Positions 27,010 to 37,261 are shown, numbered from the stretch's first letter. The stretch: 64,000 nt of DNA from Oscillatoriales cyanobacterium (GCA_011390955.1 JAABRM010000008.1:119011-183010); one strand, 5' to 3'. The notes: generated from the sequence alone by a model not told the origin. Translations and numbers: made by a program.

Positions 27010-27041
27010 AGCTTAATCCTTATACCTAGGTATAAGGTCAA
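27010..27041 (-). promoter_or_regulatory. MerR-type operator/promoter of the redox-protein and permease genes
   Basis: A perfect 20-bp palindrome CCTTATACCTAGGTATAAGG at 27018-27037 overlaps the spacer between a -35-like TTGACC (27041-27036, minus strand) and a -10-like TAAGCT (27015-27010). The spacer is 20 bp, the over-long type that MerR-family activators unwind. The site sits between the regulator gene and the redox-protein gene, reading toward the latter. Confidence 0.75.
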
Positions 27042-27132
27042 GGGGTTTTGGCGAAAATTGGGAAAATTTTGATTAAGATTTAGGCAAGCTGACGATAGAC
27101 CAACTATCTGGACGATGTGCGGGGGCAATGTC

Positions 27133-27543
27133 CTAATAATTCTCCTCTGGTGGTTCCAAGACGATACATTCTTTGGTTTGATTGATTGGATCGAGATTAG
27201 CCCGACAGCGATCGACTAGAGGCAGGAGTTCATCTCGCAACCGTTGCAGGGAGAGAATTTTCTCCTCAATGTCTTGAACTTTTTGGTGGAGTCGTTCATA
27301 CATTGCCTGACAGGTGAGCGATCGCCCATCTTTTAAAGTCAAAATTTCCTTAATTTCATCCAGAGTTAGACCGAAAGACTTGGCGCGAACAATAAAACCC
27401 AGGCGTTCCACATCCTGCGGACTAAAGAGGCGATAACCCGCTTCGGTGCGTTGCGGGGAGGGAATCAAGCCAATCCGTTCATAAAAATAGACCGTTTGCG
27501 GATTAAGCCCCAGACGTTGGCAAACTTGGCCAATTTGGAACAT
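27133..27543 (-). CDS. MerR-family metal(loid)-responsive regulator
   Basis: 136 residues. The N-terminal winged HTH shows FQIGQVCQRLGLNPQTVYFYERIGLI and a RLFSPQDVERLGFI recognition segment. A long dimerisation helix (about 80-110) follows. Candidate metal-ligand Cys are Cys78, Cys113 and Cys126, the spacing known from ZntR/CadR-type sensors (Zn/Cd/Pb and related). Which ion is sensed here cannot be fixed. It lies upstream of the Trx-permease pair and its operator is in the 166-bp gap, so regulation of that pair is very likely. Confidence 0.88.
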   Translation of the reverse strand: MFQIGQVCQRLGLNPQTVYFYERIGLIPSPQRTEAGYRLFSPQDVERLGFIVRAKSFGLTLDEIKEILTLKDGRSLTCQAMYERLHQKVQDIEEKILSLQRLRDELLPLVDRCRANLDPINQTKECIVLEPPEENY

Positions 27544-27822
27544 AATTTTCTCTCGACATTTCCGGGATGATTTTTGGCTGAAACTGCCAATATTAATGAC
27601 AATAAACCCGCTTGCAGAAACTTGGTTATGACTCAGCCATTTTTCTTAGGTGGAGACTAGGAGAATAGAGAAACCCAACATTCACGAAAGAGGTGCATAG
27701 TAAAGAGTACGTTCTCTCTCCTATGAACCTCTCCGTTGATTTTCGGTCTCAACTCAACCTATTTTTATAGTAGCCGATATAGTAGCCGATCGCTGGTAGC
27801 TGGTAGCTAAAGAAAAATAAAC

Positions 27823-29535
27823 TTAATTACTGGGCAAAACAGAATCATGAATATTTTCATAGTTAGAGATTTGTTTTTGCCGCACAATGCGTAAACCTTC
27901 CTTCAGTGCAGTTAAGCGATCGCCCATCCAGTGATGGCCGGGAATTAAGCCAGCAATGCCTAACTTTTCTAAGCGACGTTTTACCTTTCCGGTTGCCCCA
28001 ACCACAACTACATCTCGTTTCGCATCGATCGCCTCTTGAATAGCATTTTCAATCGCCAAAGAAGAAGTCACACCGAGAATGGGAACTTCACTCAAATCGA
28101 CAATTAACACATCATAACTACCAATAGCACTATGTTCTCTGGAAATGGCTTTGGCCACCCCAAAAATCATTGGCCCGCTCAAATGGAACAGCAAAACCCG
28201 ACCATTGGCCAAATCTAAAATTTGCTTTTCCTCCTCAGTCATCACAATTTGATCGTCCGCATCGGTAATCGCTTTTACCGACTGAGATTGCAATTCTTCC
28301 AAACGTTCAATAGTTAAAATATTGGCGATGAAAACTCCCACTGCCACCGCCACCATTAAATCCACAAATACGGTCAGAAAGACGACGCTATAAACAATTC
28401 CGGCAGCCTTCCAAGAAATTTTGTGAACTCGTTTCAGGAAGCCCCAATCAATAATATCAATCCCTACCTTTAAGACAATTCCCGCTAACACAGCCAGGGG
28501 AATTCCTGAAGTTAAAGGGGCTGCCCATAACACCACAATTAATAAGGCTAAAGCCCGACTAATTCCGGATAAAGCGGTGCGTCCGCCAGCTTGAATGCTG
28601 ACCACGGTGGCTGTGGTTGCCCCAGAACCAGCAATCCCGCCGCATAAACCCGTAATTAAATTCGCAACCCCTTGACCGATTAACTCCTTATTTGATTTAT
28701 GTTCAGTCCGGGTCAAGCTATCAGAAACTAAACAAGTTAAGAGGCAATCAATGGAACCCACCATGCCTAAAACCATCCCATTGACAAACATTAACCGCAA
28801 ATGTTCTGGGGTAAATGTAGGCATTTGCAGTTTCGGCAAACCGGGGGTAATTTCGCCAATGGTAGCGATCGTGCGAATGTCCATATCTTTAAAGAAAATC
28901 AAAGAAATGGCGGTGCCAATCACCAAAGCCACCAGTTGAGGCGGGACGATGTTTTTCAGTTGTACGGGGTAAAAGAATAGAATCGCCAGAGTAATTACCC
29001 CTAACAATGTTTCCCAGGGACTGATATTAGTCGTCAACTCAGGGAATGCCTTAATCACCCCAATCACCCCACCAGATGGGGTTTCTTGGCCGATAAAAGG
29101 GGCAATTTGCAGAAAAATTAGAATCACGCCAATTCCGGTCATAAATCCCGAAATGACGTTATAAGGAAGCATGGTGATATACTTGCCCAATCGCAGGACG
29201 CCAAACAAGATTTGAAAGACTCCCGCGATCATCACCACGGTAAAGGCCATTGCCAGCCCTGTTTCTTGGTCTGGACTTTTGGCGACTAATTCGGCGATTA
29301 CCGCCGTGACAATGACGGTCATCGGGCCGGTAGGTTCGGAGATCAGGCTGGGGGTGCCGCCAAATAAAGCCGCGAAAAATCCGACTAAGATCGCCCCCCA
29401 TAATCCGGCAGAAGCCCCGGCGCCGGAAGCAATTCCGAACGCGAGGGCCATCGGTAAGGCGACTACGGCAGCAGTTAATCCGCCAAAAATATCTCCTTTG
29501 AGGTTTCGGAAGTGGATGGTATTGGTGATTTGCAC
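27823..29535 (-). CDS. bicA: BicA-type Na+-dependent bicarbonate transporter (SulP family)
   Basis: 570 residues, close to the length of characterised BicA. It starts with GTG at 29535, with AAGGAAAA 8 nt upstream. The N-terminus (IHFRNLKGDIFGGLTAAVVA) and the SulP core blocks (LFGGTPSLISEPTGPMTV, DSLTRTEHKSNKELIGQG, AVLAGIVLKVGIDIIDWGFLKRVHKIS) match BicA nearly residue for residue in the conserved parts. A C-terminal STAS domain (about 440-560) carries GRVLLFHLSGPMIFGVAKAI and DLSEVPILGVTSSLA. It is the low-affinity, high-flux HCO3- importer of cyanobacteria in the cytoplasmic membrane. It is the last gene of a three-gene set with a Usp and another SulP. Confidence 0.95.
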   Translation of the reverse strand: MQITNTIHFRNLKGDIFGGLTAAVVALPMALAFGIASGAGASAGLWGAILVGFFAALFGGTPSLISEPTGPMTVIVTAVIAELVAKSPDQETGLAMAFTVVMIAGVFQILFGVLRLGKYITMLPYNVISGFMTGIGVILIFLQIAPFIGQETPSGGVIGVIKAFPELTTNISPWETLLGVITLAILFFYPVQLKNIVPPQLVALVIGTAISLIFFKDMDIRTIATIGEITPGLPKLQMPTFTPEHLRLMFVNGMVLGMVGSIDCLLTCLVSDSLTRTEHKSNKELIGQGVANLITGLCGGIAGSGATTATVVSIQAGGRTALSGISRALALLIVVLWAAPLTSGIPLAVLAGIVLKVGIDIIDWGFLKRVHKISWKAAGIVYSVVFLTVFVDLMVAVAVGVFIANILTIERLEELQSQSVKAITDADDQIVMTEEEKQILDLANGRVLLFHLSGPMIFGVAKAISREHSAIGSYDVLIVDLSEVPILGVTSSLAIENAIQEAIDAKRDVVVVGATGKVKRRLEKLGIAGLIPGHHWMGDRLTALKEGLRIVRQKQISNYENIHDSVLPSN

Positions 29536-29578
29536 GAAAAGTTTTCCTTAGTCAAAGACTACATAAATTCCCATGAAA

Positions 29579-30454
29579 CTAACGAAATAATAATACGGGA
29601 ATATTGCTACTTCTCAACATTTGGGCGGTGGTGCTGCCAATGACTAAATGGCGAATCCGACTATGGCCGTAAGCACCCATGAGTAACAAGCTAATATTTT
29701 GTTCGGTAATATAGGAGGCGATCGCCTTTTCTGGTTCCCCCTCTAGCAAGTGAGCCACTGGGTCAAATTGCGCCTCTTGTAATAATTTTGCTGCTTGATT
29801 TAGTCGGTTATTCATTATGGGGCGATCCAGCAGGGTTTTCGCCACCGTCACCAGATGCAATTCTAATCCTTGAAATAAGGGAGATTCCTTGATAAATTCC
29901 AGCATTTTTTGGCCGGTTTTACTGCCATCATAAGCTAAAAGCACTCGTTCAATTGGCTGATATTCTAGGGGAGTCACCAGACAAGGTTTGCGACTACTGC
30001 GAACAATTCTTTCTAAATTTGCCCCTAAATGTCCCGAAGCCAACCTAGCATTTTCACCGCGTTTTCCGAGGACAATTAAATCAAACTCATGCTCGAATTC
30101 ATCTAAGCAATCTACCAGAAACCCGGTTTTATGGATCGGGTTAATTCGGTTAATTCCTTCGGCTTTCAAAGATTGCACGGCGGTTTGTAAAATTAACCTC
30201 GCCCGTTGATGATTGAGTTTGGCTTTTTCATGTTCCAACTCAACCAAACGATTGAGTAAGTTCTCTGAAGCATCAATGCCAATACTCCCGCAAAAGTTTC
30301 CCGGATAAACGACTTGTTGACTGTTAATATCGGTGACGCATAATACATCAATTGCTGCCCCTTGTGGTTTTAGCCGGTTAGCCACATAAGCCCCATACCG
30401 ATAGCTAGTTTCGGCAAAGGGCGATCCATCGGTGCAAATCAAAATAGTTTTCAT
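29579..30454 (-). CDS. Tandem universal stress protein
   Basis: 291 residues made of two UspA-like domains (about 1-140 and 150-291). Each has a beta-strand start (KTILICTDGSPFAE; RVLLAYDGSKTGQKM) and the second has the ATP-binding GxxGxSxxRHLVIGSTT motif near the C-terminus (GAYGHSRIRHLVIGSTT). Usp proteins bind ATP or other nucleotides and modulate partners. It lies 24 bp after the upstream SulP gene and 43 bp before bicA, all minus strand, so it is probably co-expressed and may modulate these transporters (inference). Confidence 0.92.
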   Translation of the reverse strand: MKTILICTDGSPFAETSYRYGAYVANRLKPQGAAIDVLCVTDINSQQVVYPGNFCGSIGIDASENLLNRLVELEHEKAKLNHQRARLILQTAVQSLKAEGINRINPIHKTGFLVDCLDEFEHEFDLIVLGKRGENARLASGHLGANLERIVRSSRKPCLVTPLEYQPIERVLLAYDGSKTGQKMLEFIKESPLFQGLELHLVTVAKTLLDRPIMNNRLNQAAKLLQEAQFDPVAHLLEGEPEKAIASYITEQNISLLLMGAYGHSRIRHLVIGSTTAQMLRSSNIPVLLFR

Positions 30455-30477
30455 GATGTTGTTTTCATGATGTTGGA

Positions 30478-32004
30478 TTATTTGTCAGAATTAGGGGATG
30501 GAGATTCGGTGAATGACTGTCTGTTTTCCAAATCAGAATTTTTGGTTATTTCTGGAGTTTTGTAGACAGCTAATTTATCGTACAATGTCGCGCTGGCTTG
30601 ATTTAATCCTACCAGTTCTACTTCAGTCCCATTGCGACGGAATTTAGTTATGATGCGATCGAGCATTTCCACTGCCCCTTGATCCCAAAGGTGGGCTTGG
30701 GTGAGATCGATGGTGACGCGATCGAGCAGTTCGCTAAAGTCAAATGACGCGATAAAGTCTTCTTTTGATAAGAAGAATATCTGTCCGAACACTTGATAAA
30801 TCCGGTGGCTTCCATCTTCACTTAACACTTTATTGACAGACACTAAATCGGCAATTTTGCGGGAGAAGAATACTGTACTCATCACAATCCCCGTCACCAC
30901 ACCCAGGGCAAAATTCCGAGTAAAAATGGTCACGAACATGGTGGTTAACATGACTAAGGTTTCACTGCGGGGAATGCGGGGAATATTTTTGAATGATGAC
31001 CAGCGAAAGGTGCCGATCGCCACCATAATCATTACGGCAACTAAAGTCGCCATTGGCATTTGTTTAACCCAATCTTGCAAGACCAGAATGGCAAATAATA
31101 GAAATACGCCAGAAGCAAGAGTGGATAATCTGCCTCGTCCTCCGGACTGGACATTAATCACCGATTGTCCAATCATCCCACATCCGGCCATTCCACCAAA
31201 GAATGCGGTGATCATATTAGCAATTCCTTGTCCTTTGGCTTCTTGGTTTTTATCGCTGGGACTGTCCGTGAGTTCATCCACTAAGGAAGCGGTGAGGAAT
31301 GACGCTAGTAGGCCGACGATCGCCAAGGTGAGAGAATAAGGCAGAATAATCTTGAGAGTCTCTAAGGTTAAGGGAACTTGCGGCAGGGCAAAGAACGGTA
31401 AGCTGGTGGGCAATTCTCCCATGTCCCCAACGGTGGGGACTTCTAATTTGAGGGCGATCGCTGCTAGGGTCATTACCGCGAGGGCGACTAGGGGAGAGGG
31501 AACAACTTTAGTAAACCGAGGCAAGATGTAAATAATGGCTAAGGAAAGACCCGTCAACACATACACCGCTGGCGGTACATTGGTCAGTTGCGGTAACTGC
31601 GCCAGAAAAATTAACACCGCCAAAGCATTGATATAGCCAATTGTCACCGCACGGGGCACATATTTCATCTGGCGTCCGAGTTTGAGGAAGCCAAACACCA
31701 GTTGCCAAATTCCGGTTAACAATGTGGCGGCGAATAAATACTGTAAGCCATGATCTTTTACTAAGTCGATCATCAGTAACGCCATTGCCCCAGTAGCGGC
31801 AGAAATCGATCCCGGTCTGCCCCCTAAAAATGCTGTCATTACCGCAATGATAAATGAGGCATAGAGTCCAACTTTTGGATCGACTCCCGCAATAATGGAG
31901 AAGGCGATCGCCTCGGGAATTAAGGCTAAACCGACCACTGCACCGGCCAAAATATCGGCTTGCACATTAGAAAGCCACTCTTGTCTGATTGTCCGAAGTT
32001 TCAA
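30478..32004 (-). CDS. SulP-family anion transporter with STAS domain
   Basis: 508 residues. It starts with TTG at 32004: a perfect AGGAGG at 32014-32009, 4 nt away, settles this. SulP core blocks are VVGLALIPEAIAFSIIAG, FLGGRPGSISAATGAMALL, FGGMAGCGMIGQSVIN and GGRGRLSTLASG. A shorter C-terminal STAS domain (about 395-480) follows. It is distinct from bicA and closer to the sulfate-permease/YchM-like branch; members of this branch in cyanobacteria have been linked to sulfate or bicarbonate transport, but the ion cannot be assigned. It is the first gene of the SulP-Usp-BicA set. Confidence 0.9.
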   Translation of the reverse strand: MKLRTIRQEWLSNVQADILAGAVVGLALIPEAIAFSIIAGVDPKVGLYASFIIAVMTAFLGGRPGSISAATGAMALLMIDLVKDHGLQYLFAATLLTGIWQLVFGFLKLGRQMKYVPRAVTIGYINALAVLIFLAQLPQLTNVPPAVYVLTGLSLAIIYILPRFTKVVPSPLVALAVMTLAAIALKLEVPTVGDMGELPTSLPFFALPQVPLTLETLKIILPYSLTLAIVGLLASFLTASLVDELTDSPSDKNQEAKGQGIANMITAFFGGMAGCGMIGQSVINVQSGGRGRLSTLASGVFLLFAILVLQDWVKQMPMATLVAVMIMVAIGTFRWSSFKNIPRIPRSETLVMLTTMFVTIFTRNFALGVVTGIVMSTVFFSRKIADLVSVNKVLSEDGSHRIYQVFGQIFFLSKEDFIASFDFSELLDRVTIDLTQAHLWDQGAVEMLDRIITKFRRNGTEVELVGLNQASATLYDKLAVYKTPEITKNSDLENRQSFTESPSPNSDK

Positions 32005-32648
32005 TTTTCCTCCTATGGCAAAATAATATTTACGGCAAAATTCCGCAGCTAAATTAATCAGAATACTGCTGACCAGATATGATTAATCATCAAAAGTTTT
32101 TGGCTCAATATCAATTGAGCGATCGCTGCGATTCGAGTAGCGCGATCGCTTGGGGCGTTACGGAGCAATATCGCTTCGCTTCACCTGCGGAAACAGCCTA
32201 AGTTTGAGCATCCATTGAAGAGACTTGCCACTTTTTAAGGTGGACAAATTAGCTGGAACTTAGACTGAGAAACACTGGCGAACAGAGACATGATGCTATT
32301 TATCGGGATATTTTCAGAATTGCTAGACGGTTGACACTGAGAGAGAAAGCTGAAAGCTAACTGCTGGCAGCTAACTGCTGGCAGCTAACTGCTGACGGCT
32401 AACTGCGGGCGTGAACCAAAGCTATCGCGCTTAGGCGCGAATCGCTTTAATTGGATTTTCCTGAAAAGAACTATACCATAAAATCTAACTATTTATACCA
32501 AATGTGCTTTTTATAGACTGACTACGATCGCCACCTAAAACGCTTGTGGATTCCCGCATTCGCGGGAATGACAGATGACTCTATAAACTGGTTTTGACAA
32601 CCGTATTTGGTATTACTCAGATGAACCAGAAGAATAACAATAACAATA
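32005..32648. other. Long intergenic region with tandem and palindromic repeats
   Basis: Contains four 14-bp units of AGCTAACTGCTGGC (32355-32410) and a GGATTCCCGC/GCGGGAATG hairpin (32548-32576). The first about 100 bp next to the SulP start should hold its promoter, but no clear -10/-35 pair stands out. No gene or RNA was recognised. Confidence 0.6.
32548..32576. repeat. GGATTCCCGC...GCGGGAATG palindromic repeat
   Basis: Identical over 29 bp to 55832-55860 and related in the reverse sense to 8810-8833. REP-like hairpin. Confidence 0.8.
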
Positions 32649-32681
32649 AAAAACCCGGTTTCTTCAAGAAACCGGGTTTTT
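32649..32681 (-). terminator. Strong hairpin terminator downstream of gcvP
   Basis: 16-bp arms (AAAAACCCGGTTTCTT and its complement) separated by one base, so the real loop is a few nt. The hairpin ends in TTTTT on both strands and sits 25 bp after the gcvP stop. It would work as an intrinsic terminator for the minus-strand gene. Confidence 0.65.
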
Positions 32682-32705
32682 ACCGACAATAAACCGGGTT
32701 TCTAT

Positions 32706-35639
32706 TTATTCAGAATAAGCGTCCATTGGGACGCAGGAACAGACAAAGTTGCGATCGCCAAAAGCATTATCAATCCGACCCACGGACGGCCAGAACTTAT
32801 ACTCCCGTGTCCAAGGGGCGGGATAAGCAGCGGCTTCCCGGCTATAGGGATGATTCCATTCACTGACCATTAATGATTCCGCCGTATGGGGGGCATTTTT
32901 CAGGGGGTTATCCACTGCATCCATTTCCCCGGCTTCAATAGCGGCAATTTCTCCACGAATGGCAATCATGGCATCACAAAAGCGATCTAATTCTTCCTTA
33001 GATTCACTTTCGGTCGGTTCCACCATCATGGTTCCGGCCACGGGCCAAGAAACGGTGGGGGCATGAAACCCATAATCCATCAGCCGTTTGGCGATATCAT
33101 CCACTTCAATATCCGCAGTTTTCTTCACCCCGCGCAAATCTAAGATGCATTCGTGGGCGACTAAGCCATTTTTGCCTTTGTACAAAATGGGATAATGCGC
33201 CTCTAAACGACGGGCGATATAGTTGGCATTGAGAATGGCTACTTTGGTGGCTTCGGTTAAACCATCAGCGCCCATCATGGCAATATACATCCAAGAAATT
33301 GGCAGAATGCTGGAACTGCCCCAGGGGGCGGCGGAAATTGCCCCAATGCTTTCTTTGCCCCCTAAGTTCACTACGGAATGACCGGGCAAAAATGGCACTA
33401 AATGAGACATGACCCCAATTGGTCCCATCCCCGGCCCGCCGCCACCGTGAGGAATACAGAAGGTTTTATGTAAGTTGAGGTGGCAAACATCGGCGCCAAT
33501 GTCTCCGGGACGACATAGACCCACTTGGGCGTTCATGTTCGCCCCGTCCATATATACTTGACCGCCGTGGCTATGGATAATTTCGCAGATGTCTTTAATT
33601 TGTTCCTCAAAGACTCCGTGGGTGGAGGGATATGTGACCATGAGGGCCGAAAGGGTTTGGCTGTATTTTTCGGCTTTGGCTGTTAAGTCTTCTATATCTA
33701 TGTTGCCATCTTTGTCGCAGGCAACGGGGACGACGGTCATGCCACACATGACTGCACTGGCTGGGTTGGTGCCATGGGCTGAGGTGGGAATTAAGCAAAT
33801 ATGGCGATCGCCTTCTCCCCGTTGTTGGTGATACTGGCGAATCACCTGCAAACCGGCATATTCCCCTTGAGAACCGGCATTCGGCTGCAAGGAAATGCCA
33901 TCAAAGCCGGTGATTTCCCCTAACCATTCTTCCAGTTGTTGGAACATGATTTGATAGCCTTGGGTTTGCGATCGCGGCGCAAAGGGGTGTAACTTGCCAA
34001 ATTCCGGCCAAGTCACCGGCACCATTTCCGCTGTAGCGTTCAGTTTCATGGTGCAAGACCCTAAAGGAATCATCGAACTGTTGAGAGACAAATCTTTGGT
34101 TTCCAGGCGATGAATATAACGCAACATCTCGGTTTCCGAGTGATAGCGGTTAAACACCGGATCGGTTAAATATTGGCTTTGACGGGCAAAGGGGGCAGCA
34201 AATTGCACCTTCACTGACCCTTGCAGTTCTTCCAGGGTGAAAGGTAATTCTTCAGTTTCGGCAAAAATTTGCCATAAGTTGAGTAAATCTGCGGCGGTGG
34301 TGCATTCATCTAAACTAATGCCCACGGAAGTTTCATCAAAGAACCGCAGGTTAATTTGTCGAAATCTTGCCGCTTCTTTAATTTTGGATAAGTTGCCTTC
34401 TGGGAGTTGCACCCGCAAAGTATCAAAGAACGGTTCTGAGGCGATCGCATATCCCAACCGCTGCAAACCTGCCGCCAACAAAACCGTCATCATAAAAACA
34501 TTTTGGGCAATCCGCTTCAGTCCGGCGGGGCCATGATACACCGCATACATGGAAGCCATCACCGCCAGCAACACTTGAGCGGTACAAATATTACTGGTAG
34601 CTTTATCCCGGCGGATATGTTGTTCGCGGGTTTGCAGGGCCAAACGTAGGGCTGGCTTACCTCGAGCATCTTTAGAAACCCCCACAATGCGTCCGGGAAT
34701 TTGCCGTTTATAGGCGTCCCGCGTGGCAAAATACGCGGCATGGGGGCCACCATATCCCATCGGCACCCCAAAGCGTTGGGTATTGCCCACCGCAATATCC
34801 GCGCCAAATTCCCCAGGAGGCGTAAGTAGGCACAAGCTTAGTAAGTCGGCGGCTACAGTCACCAAAGCTTTGGCATCATGGGCTTTGGCTACAATGTCCC
34901 GATAGTCATAAATAGCGCCATCGGTGGCTGGATATTGCAATAACACCCCAAACACCGAGTCATCAAAGGTAAATGTATCGTGATGACCCACTACCACATT
35001 AATTCCCAGGGGAATGGCACGAGTTTGCACCACTTCAATGGTTTGGGGATGGCAGTCCTGGGAGACGAGAAAGGTGTGGGCGGCTTTCTTTTTACATAGA
35101 CCATAGCTCATGGTCATGGCTTCTGCTGCTGCCGTCCCTTCATCCAGGAGGGAAGCATTGGCAATTTCCAAGCCGGTGAGGTCGGCGATCGTGGTCTGAA
35201 AATTCAGCAAGGCTTCGAGGCGCCCCTGGGCAATTTCCGCTTGATAGGGAGTGTAAGCGGTGTACCAGCCTGGGTTTTCCAGGATATTCCGTTGAATGAC
35301 CGGCGGGGTGATGCAGTCATGGTAGCCCATGCCAATAAATGAGCGGAATACTTGATTTTTACTGGCTATCTCTTTTAAGTGAGTTAATGCGCTGGATTCG
35401 CTGGCAGCTTCGGGTAACTTAAGAGATTTTTGTAGCCGGATGGCCTGGGGTACGGCGCGATCGATCGGTTCATCCAAACTGGCAAATCCCAGGAAATCTA
35501 GCATGGATTTAATGGCCGCTGCATTTGGGCCAATGTGCCGTTTGGCAAAGCTATCAAAGGCTTCAGCGACTAATTCGGCGCGATCGCTGCTAGAAGAGTT
35601 GAGAGTTTGATCCACAGGAGGTTGTAAAGTTGTTGGCAT
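32706..35639 (-). CDS. gcvP: Glycine dehydrogenase (decarboxylating), P-protein
   Basis: 977 residues, the normal full single-chain length. The P-protein decarboxylates glycine with PLP and passes the aminomethyl group to the H-protein lipoamide in the glycine cleavage system, important for photorespiratory glycine in cyanobacteria. N-terminal half: [48 protein letters not shown]-terminal half: [26 protein letters not shown], and the PLP lysine in [17 protein letters not shown]. gcvT and gcvH are not in the window. A 22-bp perfect palindrome lies 45-66 bp upstream of the start. Confidence 0.98.
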   Translation of the reverse strand: MPTTLQPPVDQTLNSSSSDRAELVAEAFDSFAKRHIGPNAAAIKSMLDFLGFASLDEPIDRAVPQAIRLQKSLKLPEAASESSALTHLKEIASKNQVFRSFIGMGYHDCITPPVIQRNILENPGWYTAYTPYQAEIAQGRLEALLNFQTTIADLTGLEIANASLLDEGTAAAEAMTMSYGLCKKKAAHTFLVSQDCHPQTIEVVQTRAIPLGINVVVGHHDTFTFDDSVFGVLLQYPATDGAIYDYRDIVAKAHDAKALVTVAADLLSLCLLTPPGEFGADIAVGNTQRFGVPMGYGGPHAAYFATRDAYKRQIPGRIVGVSKDARGKPALRLALQTREQHIRRDKATSNICTAQVLLAVMASMYAVYHGPAGLKRIAQNVFMMTVLLAAGLQRLGYAIASEPFFDTLRVQLPEGNLSKIKEAARFRQINLRFFDETSVGISLDECTTAADLLNLWQIFAETEELPFTLEELQGSVKVQFAAPFARQSQYLTDPVFNRYHSETEMLRYIHRLETKDLSLNSSMIPLGSCTMKLNATAEMVPVTWPEFGKLHPFAPRSQTQGYQIMFQQLEEWLGEITGFDGISLQPNAGSQGEYAGLQVIRQYHQQRGEGDRHICLIPTSAHGTNPASAVMCGMTVVPVACDKDGNIDIEDLTAKAEKYSQTLSALMVTYPSTHGVFEEQIKDICEIIHSHGGQVYMDGANMNAQVGLCRPGDIGADVCHLNLHKTFCIPHGGGGPGMGPIGVMSHLVPFLPGHSVVNLGGKESIGAISAAPWGSSSILPISWMYIAMMGADGLTEATKVAILNANYIARRLEAHYPILYKGKNGLVAHECILDLRGVKKTADIEVDDIAKRLMDYGFHAPTVSWPVAGTMMVEPTESESKEELDRFCDAMIAIRGEIAAIEAGEMDAVDNPLKNAPHTAESLMVSEWNHPYSREAAAYPAPWTREYKFWPSVGRIDNAFGDRNFVCSCVPMDAYSE

Positions 35640-35683
35640 TTTAGCGATTCAGTAGGTTAGTTTAGCTGGGTTTTTGTCCTCGA

Positions 35684-35705
35684 TTTTATCACTTAAGTGA
35701 TAAAA
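35684..35705. promoter_or_regulatory. 22-bp perfect palindrome upstream of gcvP
   Basis: Centre CACTTAAGTG with flanks TTTTAT/ATAAAA, self-complementary over all 22 bp, 45-66 bp before the gcvP start. Position and symmetry suit a dimeric repressor/activator operator (inference). No glycine riboswitch is visible. Confidence 0.5.
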
Positions 35706-36026
35706 TATTAATATTACTTTTGTGAGACAAGGAGAGAGATTGTCAGCGTCAATGGACAGGCGATCGCCTTTGGACTGATTCCGGACAACAGCACCTAGGC
35801 AATCAGGGGACGGCAGGGGAGAGCGGATTGCCCATACCTCAATTTACCCAGTTTTACATATCTCTTTATTTTGTAACAATTCTTGACCAGATGAGTGGGG
35901 CAATATCCCAAGCGGCTTCCGCGATCGCGATCGGTGGTGACAATTTTTTATGTTGAAAAGAGATTTTTCGTGGGTGATAAGCTTTTGGATGACATATAGC
36001 CAATCTCTGTCAGAAGAGGCAAAAAA

Positions 36027-37094
36027 ATGACCCAACCTAAGCATTACTGGGGATTTGACGAGACTGACGGTTTTGCCAAAGACACTACAGGCAACGTCAA
36101 CGGCATCTTAACTAACGCCATCCGTGTTCCTAACGGTCGTGTCAGCGGCAGCGCAGTGGTTCAGATCAATGGTTCCAGTAATTCATTTGTCAGCTTTGGT
36201 GGTGGTGTCGGCCAGTTTGGCACCAGCAACTTTACGGTAGCCCTGTGGTTAAAGACTACCGAACAGCATCGGTATTTTGATTTAGTCGGAAATCGCACAG
36301 CGGGCTCCCACGGGAATTTCTTCTGCCTGCGGATGACCGGCAAACATGAATCTGCACCCGCCGGTCGGGTATCTGCGGAAGTCGATCAAGATGGCAATGG
36401 CGCAAATTTTATCGGGGTCGAAGCCAGCACCACCGGGTTAAACGATGGCAATTGGCATCATGTGGCGGCAGTTCGCCAAGGCACATCCCTGAAACTATAT
36501 ATTGACGGCAAATTGTCTGGTCAAGGAACATCGGGTGGGGTTGCTAATATCGCCAATGGCAACCCATTCAAACTCGGTCAGTCATACATGGGCGAAAGCA
36601 AGTTCGCGCCGAATGCCCAGTATGATGATCTGTGCGTTTACGATGTGGCCTTATCAGACCAAGAAATATCCAATTTGTTCACGAATGGGCCGATTCCGCC
36701 AACGGGGGTACAGATTAAAAGTCTCGTCAATGGTTGGGTGTTGGATGTTGCCGGTGGTCAAACCAATCCTCAAACCAATATTTTGGTATATGCCAGTAAT
36801 GGTGGGGACGGCCAAAAATGGGAGATTCAAGCCAATGGCGTGATTAAGAGCAAGTTGGGTAATTATGCTCTGGATATGAAGGATATTCCCAACTTTGAAT
36901 GGGCAAAAGAATTGGTGCTTAATCCGATCGATGGTAGCCTCACCCAGCAATGGGAAATTGGCGCTGATGGCACGATCAAAAATAAGAGCAATGGTTTTGC
37001 GATCGCCTTCTATGATACCGGCACCTATCAGGTTGCCCTAGTTTGGTATTTGGGTGCTCCTGCCAAACCTTATGAAACATGGCAAGTGGTTTAA
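36027..37094 (+). CDS. LamG-like domain plus ricin B-like lectin domain protein
   Basis: 355 residues, no signal peptide. Residues 1-215 form a LamG/concanavalin A-like jelly roll (HYWGFDETDGFAKDTTGN; NFTVALWLKTTEQHRYFDLVGNR; DGNWHHVAAVRQGTSLKLYID; YDDLCVYDVALSDQEI). Residues about 228-355 resemble a beta-trefoil ricin B-like lectin with repeats centred on QKWEIQANGVIKSK, QQWEIGADGTIKNK and TWQVV. Such domains bind sugars or glycans. Without a leader it would be cytoplasmic unless another export route applies. No glycan-related genes lie next to it. Confidence 0.8.
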   Translation: MTQPKHYWGFDETDGFAKDTTGNVNGILTNAIRVPNGRVSGSAVVQINGSSNSFVSFGGGVGQFGTSNFTVALWLKTTEQHRYFDLVGNRTAGSHGNFFCLRMTGKHESAPAGRVSAEVDQDGNGANFIGVEASTTGLNDGNWHHVAAVRQGTSLKLYIDGKLSGQGTSGGVANIANGNPFKLGQSYMGESKFAPNAQYDDLCVYDVALSDQEISNLFTNGPIPPTGVQIKSLVNGWVLDVAGGQTNPQTNILVYASNGGDGQKWEIQANGVIKSKLGNYALDMKDIPNFEWAKELVLNPIDGSLTQQWEIGADGTIKNKSNGFAIAFYDTGTYQVALVWYLGAPAKPYETWQVV

Positions 37095-37121
37095 TCCCAT
37101 TTTCTGAATATAATCCCTCCC

Positions 37122-37261
37122 TACAGCAATTTTCTATGGAGTAAACCACAAATCTCTGTAGGGGCGAAGCATGACCGCAGATATTTGTGGGTTAAAAGCA
37201 GGGATTTAATCCGACCAAGATCACGCCCCTACACCGTTCTATTTATCTGAAAAACGCTGTA
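37122..37261. repeat. Nested palindromic element with TACAGC...GCTGTA ends
   Basis: About 140 bp. Outer ends TACAGC (37122-37127) and GCTGTA (37256-37261); inner arms TGTAGGGGCG and CGCCCCTACA. It has the same outer ends and inner GTAGGG/CCCTAC arms as the 39578-39718 element. Confidence 0.65.
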
